In this document: positions 5,823 through 11,134 of the stretch, piece by piece
Position numbering within the stretch: the first letter of the stretch is position 1
Layout: every line of letters begins with the position of its first letter
NCBI GenBank assembly: GCA_900553315.1
Contig: USCW01000041.1
Span: forward strand, 1-11,134
Length of the DNA: 11,134 nucleotides
Reading direction: 5' to 3'
Source of the DNA: an uncultured Eubacteriales bacterium
GTDB lineage: Bacteria > Bacillota > Clostridia > Christensenellales > Aristaeellaceae
Made by a program: the position numbers and the translations under genes
Notes under the pieces: model-generated
What the model was told of the DNA's origin: nothing
The model's database searches: none
Seen by the model: only the letters and a program-made list of their open reading frames with translations

Positions 5823-7313
5823 ATGTTTGGCAACTGGTATCTTCTGGTTCCCGTGCTGCTGCCCCTGCTCTCCGGGCTGCTGCTGACGCTGTACAAGCCT
5901 CTGGGTGATGGCAAGGGCCGCAATCCCTTGGTATTGACGGTGCTTTGCTTGAACGTCGTGGCGCTGCTGCCGGTGTTGCTGGGTGGGGACAAGGAGCTGA
6001 CGCTCTTCACCCTGTCCGACACGCTGCCGGTCACGTTGCGCATTGACGACACAGGCCGCTGGTTCAGCGCCATCATGGCCTTTGTATGGGCTGCAGCGGG
6101 CGCTTATTCCTTTGAATACATGGCGCATGAGAAAAACCTGCGCCGCTACTACGGCTTCTATCTGATGACGCTGGGCGTACTGATGGCGCTGTGCTTCGCG
6201 GGCACCATCGTCACCTTCTACATGTTCTACGAAGCCATGACGCTGCTGACCTTCCCGCTGGTGCTGCACACCATGAAGAAGGACGCTGTGGCAGCAGGCA
6301 TCAAGTATCTGATTTACTCGGTGGTAGGCGCATCGCTGGCGCTGCTGGGCATCTTCGTCCTCAGCCCCTATGTGAGCAGCTTTTCCTTCACGGCGGGCGG
6401 CGTACTCGACATGAGCAGGGTCGCCGGTCATGAGGGATTGGTGCTGGCCATGACTTTCCTGATGCTGCTGGGCTTCGGCACCAAGGCTGGTATGTTCCCG
6501 CTGCACGGCTGGCTTCCCACCGCACACCCTGCCGCCCCCTCCCCTGCCAGCGCTGTGCTGTCCGGTATCATTACCAAGGCTGGCGTGCTGGGTGCGCTGC
6601 GGCTGATTTACTGCTTTATTGGTACGGATTTCCTGCGCGGCACTTGGGTACAGACCGCGTTCATGAGCCTCGCGCTGTTCACGGTGTTCATGGGCTCCCT
6701 GCTGGCTTATAAGGAGGGCGGACTGAAAAAGCGTCTGGCTTATTCCTCCGTCAGCCAAGTCAGCTACGTGCTGTTCGGCCTGAGCACCATGCATCCCATT
6801 GGGTTCATCGGCGCGATGCTTCACGTGCTGTGCCATGCGCTGGTCAAGGATACCCTGTTCATGAGCGCCGGTGCGATCATCTCCAAGACGGGTAAGACTC
6901 GCGTGGATGAACTGGAGGGCATTGGTAAGCAGATGCCCGTGACCATGTGGTGCTTCACGCTAGCCAGCGTGGGGCTGGTGGGTATTCCCCCGGCGCTGGG
7001 CTTTGTCAGCAAGTGGTATCTGGCGCAGGGTGCGCTGAACATGACAGGTGTTGCCGCTTTCTTCAGCTGGTTTGCCCCCATGATCCTGCTGCTGAGTGCG
7101 CTGCTCACCGCCGGTTACCTGTTCCCCATCAGCATGAAGGGCTTCCTGCCGGGCCGCAACGCGGATGGCTCCCTGAAGTTCTTTGAGAAGAAGGAGCCCA
7201 CCCATGTGATGCTGATTCCGCTGGTGCTGCTGACCACGCTTTCGCTGGTGGCAGGTATGTTCCCCAACGGACTGGTGGACTTCCTGACGAAGCTGGCTTC
7301 CACACTGATGTAA
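5823..7313 (+). CDS. Antiporter-like subunit 2 (MnhD/NuoM-type)
   Basis: This 496-residue polytopic membrane protein is of the NuoL/M/N-MrpA/D family. The channel residues are conserved: Glu137 (FYMFYEAMTLLTFP), Lys221 (LGFGTKAGMFPLHGWLP), Lys252 (SGIITKAGVLGALR), Lys342 (HALVKDTLFMSAG) and Lys397 (LGFVSKWYLAQGA). The helix-7/8 region AHPAAPSPASAVLSG is typical of M- and D-type subunits, and the helix-8 lysine separates it from the NuoL/MrpA type. It should be a further cation/proton channel in the same complex. Its closest functional name (MnhD or MbhH-like) cannot be separated from subunit 1 by eye. The gene follows subunit 1 after 16 bases and precedes subunit 3 by 15. No sign of decay is seen. 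Confidence 0.88.
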   Translation: MFGNWYLLVPVLLPLLSGLLLTLYKPLGDGKGRNPLVLTVLCLNVVALLPVLLGGDKELTLFTLSDTLPVTLRIDDTGRWFSAIMAFVWAAAGAYSFEYMAHEKNLRRYYGFYLMTLGVLMALCFAGTIVTFYMFYEAMTLLTFPLVLHTMKKDAVAAGIKYLIYSVVGASLALLGIFVLSPYVSSFSFTAGGVLDMSRVAGHEGLVLAMTFLMLLGFGTKAGMFPLHGWLPTAHPAAPSPASAVLSGIITKAGVLGALRLIYCFIGTDFLRGTWVQTAFMSLALFTVFMGSLLAYKEGGLKKRLAYSSVSQVSYVLFGLSTMHPIGFIGAMLHVLCHALVKDTLFMSAGAIISKTGKTRVDELEGIGKQMPVTMWCFTLASVGLVGIPPALGFVSKWYLAQGALNMTGVAAFFSWFAPMILLLSALLTAGYLFPISMKGFLPGRNADGSLKFFEKKEPTHVMLIPLVLLTTLSLVAGMFPNGLVDFLTKLASTLM

Positions 7314-7328
7314 AGGAGGAGAGAGACT

Positions 7329-8804
7329 ATGACGCTTCTGATGCTCGCCATCCTCCTGCCTCTGGTGGGCGGCGTGGTGATGCCCCTGTTTCATTTTCAG
7401 AAGGAAAGAACCCGCAGCTGGTATGTTGAGGCGGTGGTCATCGCCACCTCCGTGCTATGCTGGGTGACGCTGTTCCAGCGTCCCGAGGGAACCTTTACGC
7501 TGATGTATATGACCGACCATCTGAGCCTGTCCTTCCGACTTGATCAGATGAGCATGGTCTTCGTTGGGCTGGTAAGCTTCCTATGGCCCCTTGCCTCGCT
7601 GTATGGCTTTGAATACATGCGCCATGAGGAACGGCCCAACACCTTCTTCACCTTCTACACCATGACCTACGGCATCACGCTGGCCGTAGCCATGGCAGGC
7701 AACCTGTTCACGCTGTACGTGTTCTACGAATGCCTGACGCTGATCACCCTGCCGCTGGTCACGCATAAGCAGGATCCGCAGAGCATTCGTGCAGGTCGTA
7801 AATACCTGATTTACTCCATCAGCGGTGCGGCGCTTGCCTTCATTGCGATGATCTTCATCATTCACTACGGCTCTACCACGGATTTTGTGCTGGGCGGCGT
7901 GCTGGATCCCGCTAAGACGAGCGGGCATGAAGCCATTTTGCGTTTCGTGTTCCTGCTGGCCTTCATCGGCTTTGGCACGAAGGCGGCGCTGTTCCCCATG
8001 TATGCTTGGCTGCCTGCCGCGTCCGTTGCACCTACGCCCGTGACGGCGCTGCTGCACGCGGTGGCGGTAGTCAACGCCGGCGCCTTCGCGGTGCTGCGCG
8101 TGATCTATTACTCTTTCGGCACGAGCTTCCTCTATGGCTCTACTGCGCAGATCATCGCCGTATGCCTGAGCTGTTTTACCATCCTTTTCGGCTCCACCAT
8201 GGCCGTAAAGGAACAGCACTTCAAGCGCCGCTTGGCCTACTCCACGGTGAGCAACCTGAGCTACATGCTGATGGGCGCTGCTCTGATGACCCCCGCGGGT
8301 ATGGTCGGCAGTCTCTCCCATCTGGTGTTTCACGGCCTGATGAAGATCACCCTGTTCTACTGCGCTGGCGCTGTGCTGGTGAAGACCGGCCGGGAGTACG
8401 TGCAGGATCTGCGGGGCTTCGGAAAGATCATGCCTTTCACCTTCACGGTGTTCACGGTGGGCGCTGTCGCTATGGTAGGCATTCCCCCGCTGTGCGGCTT
8501 CGTGAGCAAGTGGAACCTGCTGACTGCCGCTGCGGCCACGGGCTCTTGGTGGGGCGTGATGGCCATTGTGACGCTGATTATCTCCGCAATTTTGACGGCG
8601 ATTTACCTGTTCACAGTAGTGGCCTATGCTTGGTTCCGCCCGCTAAACAGCGATGCTGCTTCGCTGAGCGGCAAGAACTGCGACCCCAGCTGGCAGATGA
8701 AGCTTCCGCTGGCGGTGCTGAGCGTTGTGGTGGTGCTGTTCGGCATCTTCTCTACGCCCTTTGTTGAGTGGCTGCGCAGTCTGGCTGCGGGCCTGATGCT
8801 GTAA
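7329..8804 (+). CDS. Antiporter-like subunit 3 (MrpA/NuoL-type channel domain)
   Basis: This 491-residue polytopic protein is of the NuoL/M/N-MrpA/D family. It carries Glu134 (YVFYECLTLITLP), Lys218 (IGFGTKAALFPMYAWLP), Lys339 (HGLMKITLFYCAG) and Lys394 (CGFVSKWNLL). Unlike the other three it has a histidine in helix 8 (His243, APTPVTALLHAVAVVNAG), the hallmark of NuoL and MrpA, whose matching stretch is APTPVSALIHAATMV. I therefore read it as the channel part of MrpA without the C-terminal extension. That extension's MbhD and MbhE domains are found upstream in the genes at 2632-2928 and 2912-3931. Its Shine-Dalgarno sequence AAAGGAGGAG overlaps the preceding stop codon. An mnhA symbol is withheld because the protein is only part of a standard A subunit. 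Confidence 0.87.
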   Translation: MTLLMLAILLPLVGGVVMPLFHFQKERTRSWYVEAVVIATSVLCWVTLFQRPEGTFTLMYMTDHLSLSFRLDQMSMVFVGLVSFLWPLASLYGFEYMRHEERPNTFFTFYTMTYGITLAVAMAGNLFTLYVFYECLTLITLPLVTHKQDPQSIRAGRKYLIYSISGAALAFIAMIFIIHYGSTTDFVLGGVLDPAKTSGHEAILRFVFLLAFIGFGTKAALFPMYAWLPAASVAPTPVTALLHAVAVVNAGAFAVLRVIYYSFGTSFLYGSTAQIIAVCLSCFTILFGSTMAVKEQHFKRRLAYSTVSNLSYMLMGAALMTPAGMVGSLSHLVFHGLMKITLFYCAGAVLVKTGREYVQDLRGFGKIMPFTFTVFTVGAVAMVGIPPLCGFVSKWNLLTAAAATGSWWGVMAIVTLIISAILTAIYLFTVVAYAWFRPLNSDAASLSGKNCDPSWQMKLPLAVLSVVVVLFGIFSTPFVEWLRSLAAGLML

Positions 8805-8805
8805 G

Positions 8806-8813
8806 AAAGGAGG
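8806..8813 (+). promoter_or_regulatory. Ribosome binding site of antiporter subunit 4
   Basis: AAAGGAGG lies 7 bases before the ATG at 8821, in a 16-base spacer nearly identical to the one before the second antiporter gene. It fixes the start of this gene. Confidence 0.7.
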
Positions 8814-8820
8814 CATTCCG

Positions 8821-10878
8821 ATGCTGCTTTATCCCATTCTGTGCTTTGGCCCCATGGTCATGGCGGTGGTTTGCTATGTACTCGGCCGCGCCTCCAAAAG
8901 CAAGCGCGATCTGCTGATGATGGCGACAGTGACGGCGGTATTCGCCGGTACGCTGGCGACCAACTTCTTCCACGGCAGTTTTACTTGGGAGGACTTCTGC
9001 GGGCTGGGTCTGCATCTGAAAGCCGATGGCTTCCGTGCGCTGTATGCCACGGTGGCGGCCTTCATGTGGATGCTCACCGGCTGGTTCTCCCCTGAATACT
9101 TTGGTCACTATCACAACCGCAACCGTTACTACTTCTTCAACTTGATGACGCTGGGCGCAACGGTGGGTGTGTTCCTTTCCGACGACCTGTACACTACGCT
9201 GATCTTCTTCGAGATCATGTCGCTGACCAGCTACGTGTGGGTCGCGCAGGAGGAAACGGACGGTGCGATGCGTGCCGCAGCGACCTATCTGGCTGTGGCG
9301 GTGATCGGCGGTCTGACCACGCTGATGGGCCTGTTCCTGCTCTACAAGGAGCTGGGCACGCTTTCCTTTGAAGGTATGAAGGCTGCCGCTGCTGCGCTGA
9401 CAGATCGCTCCGGGCTGACTGTCGCCAGCTGGCTGACGCTGGTCGGCTTCGCGGCCAAGGCCGGTCTCTTCCCCCTGCATATCTGGCTGCCCAAGGCTCA
9501 CCCGGTAGCTCCTGCCCCGGCCAGCGCCCTGTTGTCCGGTATTCTGACCAAGTCCGGCGTGTTCGGTATGATCGTCATTTGCGCGAACCTGATGCGCGGC
9601 GACTGCTGGTTCGCGGACGGTCTGCTGACGCTGGGTGCGATCACCATGTTCCTCGGCGCGGTATTGGCGCTGTTCTCCGTGGACTTGAAGCGGGTGCTTG
9701 CCTGCTCCTCCATGAGCCAGATTGGCTTCATCACCGTTGGCCTGAGCATGATGGTGCTGCTGAACGAAGAGGGCTCGCTGGCGGCCTACGGCAGCGTGAT
9801 GCACATGATGAACCATTCGCTCATCAAGCTGACGCTGTTCATGGCGGCCGGTATCGTGTTCATGAACCTGCACAAGCTGAACCTGAACGACGTGCGTGGC
9901 TTTGGCCGCAAAAAGCCCCTGCTGCACATTGCGTTCCTGCTGGGTGCGCTGTCCATTGCCTGTGTGCCCCCGCTGGGCAGCGGCTATAACTCCAAGAGCC
10001 TGATTCACGAGGCGATTCTGGAGTATATCGCCCACCTGCAAAATCTGGGTGCGACCTATGGCAGCTACAAGTTCCTTGAGATTCTCTTCATCATCTCCGG
10101 TGGTCTGACCGTCGCCTACATGCTGAAGCTGTACATCTGCCTGTTCTGGGAGAAGAATCCGGAGCATCAGGCGGAATACGACGGCATGGCAGGTAAGTAC
10201 ATGAACAAGCGCACCGCCACGGCGCTGATGCTCTCTGCGGTGATTCTGCCGCTGCTGGGTCTTCTGCCCGGTCAGCTCTTCTCCCCCATCGGTGCACTGT
10301 GCGCGCCCTTCTTCGGACAGGAAGCCATTGCGGAACCGATCCACTACTTCTCCAGTGAGAATCTGCTCGGTGCTGCTGAGTCCATTGCGATTGGCGTGGT
10401 GGTCTACTTTGCGGTGGTTCGTCTGCTGCTGATGGCGAAGGACGAGCGCGGTGTACGCGTTTATGTGAACCGCTGGCCCAAGAAGCTGGATTTGGAAGAC
10501 GAAGTCTATCGTCCCGTGCTGCTGAAGGTGCTACCGAATGGCTGCACGCTGATCGTCCGCACGATCGCCGAACTGCCTGAGCGCATTGTGCTGTTCCTAC
10601 GCAACACGCTGTTCAGCAAGTCTCACCAGCATCGTCAACCGCCGGTGGGCAACCGCTTCACCTATGTTTGCGGCTGTGTGATGAACGCCATTGCGAAAGC
10701 GCTGAACGCGACCTTCCTGCATCGGCATCCTATGCGCACCGACTTTGAGTACGTCTTTGATGCCTCCTGGAAGGCGGCTTCTGCGGGCACGCACCGCATT
10801 ACGCGCAGCGTTTCCTTCGGTCTGCTGCTCCTGTGCATCGGTCTCTACTTCACCTGCGCGTATCTGCTGATGAAGTAA
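8821..10878 (+). CDS. Antiporter-like subunit 4, long form (HyfB/HycC/EchA-like)
   Basis: This 685-residue membrane protein is the largest in the operon. Residues 1-440 form the conserved channel fold with Glu131 (LIFFEIMSLTSYVW), Lys213 (GFAAKAGLFPLHIWLP), Lys244 (SGILTKSGVFGM) and Lys336 (HSLIKLTLFMAAG). Lys392 lies in a modified helix-12 motif, GSGYNSKSLIHEAI, that resembles EchA and hydrogenase-4-type subunits rather than MrpD. The stretch HPVAPAPASALLSG also fits HyfB/HycC. Residues 465-490 and 516-538 are further helices. Residues 540-660 are a charged, amphipathic region, and the protein ends with a membrane helix (664-683), a layout like the lateral helix of NuoL-type subunits. The C-terminal segment may brace neighbouring channels (inference). 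It is the last gene of the operon. Confidence 0.87.
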   Translation: MLLYPILCFGPMVMAVVCYVLGRASKSKRDLLMMATVTAVFAGTLATNFFHGSFTWEDFCGLGLHLKADGFRALYATVAAFMWMLTGWFSPEYFGHYHNRNRYYFFNLMTLGATVGVFLSDDLYTTLIFFEIMSLTSYVWVAQEETDGAMRAAATYLAVAVIGGLTTLMGLFLLYKELGTLSFEGMKAAAAALTDRSGLTVASWLTLVGFAAKAGLFPLHIWLPKAHPVAPAPASALLSGILTKSGVFGMIVICANLMRGDCWFADGLLTLGAITMFLGAVLALFSVDLKRVLACSSMSQIGFITVGLSMMVLLNEEGSLAAYGSVMHMMNHSLIKLTLFMAAGIVFMNLHKLNLNDVRGFGRKKPLLHIAFLLGALSIACVPPLGSGYNSKSLIHEAILEYIAHLQNLGATYGSYKFLEILFIISGGLTVAYMLKLYICLFWEKNPEHQAEYDGMAGKYMNKRTATALMLSAVILPLLGLLPGQLFSPIGALCAPFFGQEAIAEPIHYFSSENLLGAAESIAIGVVVYFAVVRLLLMAKDERGVRVYVNRWPKKLDLEDEVYRPVLLKVLPNGCTLIVRTIAELPERIVLFLRNTLFSKSHQHRQPPVGNRFTYVCGCVMNAIAKALNATFLHRHPMRTDFEYVFDASWKAASAGTHRITRSVSFGLLLLCIGLYFTCAYLLMK

Positions 10879-10898
10879 TACGATGGGAAAAGGACTTC

Positions 10899-10934
10899 GG
10901 GGGAGGCCGCTTCTCTAAGAGAAGCGCCTCCCCC
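10899..10934 (+). repeat. GC-rich bulged inverted repeat downstream of the operon
   Basis: Arms 10899-10906 with 10927-10934 and 10908-10915 with 10919-10926 make a 16-bp stem with one bulged C (10907) and a TAA loop. It begins 20 bases after the last stop codon. No U-tract follows (the next bases are GGGCCCCCTCCC), so it is not a classic intrinsic terminator. An outer pairing of CTTCGGG (10895-10901) with CCCGAAG (10944-10950) competes with it. It may stabilise the mRNA 3' end, or it may be a copy of a dispersed palindromic repeat. Confidence 0.6.
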
Positions 10935-11008
10935 GGGCCCCCTCCCGAAGAGTGGCTGGAAAGCGGCTTGGGTGGCTTCGATGAAGGGGCATCCCCATGA
11001 AACGTAGA

Positions 11009-11054
11009 AAGAAAGTCCTCGGTAACTGCTTAGAGCAGTACCGAGGACTTTCTT
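11009..11054 (+). terminator. Likely rho-independent terminator of the antiporter operon
   Basis: A long inverted repeat pairs 11009-11030 with 11034-11054 (21 bp with a single bulged A, loop TAG). The 3' arm ends in CTTTCTT and is followed by T-rich GTATTGTATTCTT on the plus strand. On the minus strand the stem is followed by TCTACGTTTC after a TTTCTT run, so it could also stop a gene coming from the right. It lies 130 bases after the last operon stop codon. Confidence 0.7.
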
Positions 11055-11134
11055 GTATTGTATTCTTATCGCAAATGGTTCTACATGTTTAGTAACATCG
11101 TGGCCATGTTAGTTATGTTCCTTTTTGATTTTTG
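11055..11134. other. AT-rich right edge, no supported gene
   Basis: The composition drops sharply to AT-rich here. A plus-strand ATG at 11085 stays open to the window end (begins MFSNIVAML) but has no ribosome binding site. On the minus strand several frames close within these bases, as a convergent gene's end would do. The sequence does not decide between them. Confidence 0.25.

Noticed and set aside
4265..6076. A 603-codon open frame on the minus strand
   Set aside because: It lies antisense to two clear antiporter genes, its product is rich in His, Gln and Arg with no recognisable domain, and it has no ribosome binding site. It is a by-product of GC-ending codons on the other strand.
5733..6836. 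A 367-codon open frame on the minus strand
   Set aside because: It is antisense to the first and second antiporter genes and its composition is not that of a real protein.
8752..10344. A 530-codon open frame on the minus strand
   Set aside because: It is antisense to the 685-residue antiporter subunit, with the same His/Gln/Arg-rich, low-complexity character and no start signals.
10883..10918. Tiny open frame (11 codons plus stop) after the last operon gene
   Set aside because: It ends within the loop of the GC-rich hairpin, has no clear ribosome binding site, and is short enough to be chance.
10899..10934. The GC-rich hairpin as the main operon terminator
   Set aside because: It is not followed by a U-tract; the second hairpin at 11009-11054 fits a rho-independent terminator much better.

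Overview
The window looks chromosomal and probably comes from an anaerobic, fairly GC-rich Firmicute of the class Clostridia. The basis for this is strong AAAGGAGG-type ribosome binding sites before nearly every gene, a near-consensus sigma-A promoter, GC-ending codons, and an Mrp/Mbh-type antiporter cluster. The genus cannot be read from the sequence, and no mobile element, tRNA, rRNA or CRISPR array is visible.

Left part (1-1508). Bases 1-58 are an unassigned edge. A perfect 17-bp hairpin (59-95) terminates a leftward gene for a HutI-related amidohydrolase (103-1269). The 239-base gap between this gene and the rightward operon holds a leader hairpin for the amidohydrolase and a near-consensus rightward promoter (TTGACA, 17 bases, TAGAAT) 44 bases before the operon.

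Main part (1509-10878). Ten same-strand, tightly packed genes encode membrane subunits of an Mrp/Mnh-type (multi-subunit) cation/proton antiporter. The order is mnhE, mnhF, mnhG, an MbhD-type subunit, an MbhE-MnhB fusion, mnhC, then four consecutive antiporter-like subunits of the NuoL/M/N family. This is not the A-B-C-D-E-F-G order of Bacillus mrp or Staphylococcus mnh. It follows the antiporter half of archaeal membrane-bound hydrogenase (MbhA to MbhH), and then adds three more antiporter-like subunits. No hydrogenase, ferredoxin-binding or NADH-binding subunit lies inside the window. All four large subunits keep the key glutamate and lysines of proton-pumping channels. The third has the NuoL/MrpA-type histidine, and the fourth is long and resembles HyfB/HycC/EchA. 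MrpA therefore appears split: the channel domain is a separate gene (7329-8804), while its C-terminal MbhD and MbhE domains lie in two upstream genes.

Right part (10879-11134). There is no supported gene. The spacer holds a GC-rich bulged hairpin without a U-tract and then a long AT-flanked hairpin that is the likely operon terminator.

Inferred function: the ten proteins assemble into one membrane complex that exchanges Na+ (or another cation) for H+, possibly docking to a redox module encoded elsewhere. The amidohydrolase has no evident functional link to it.
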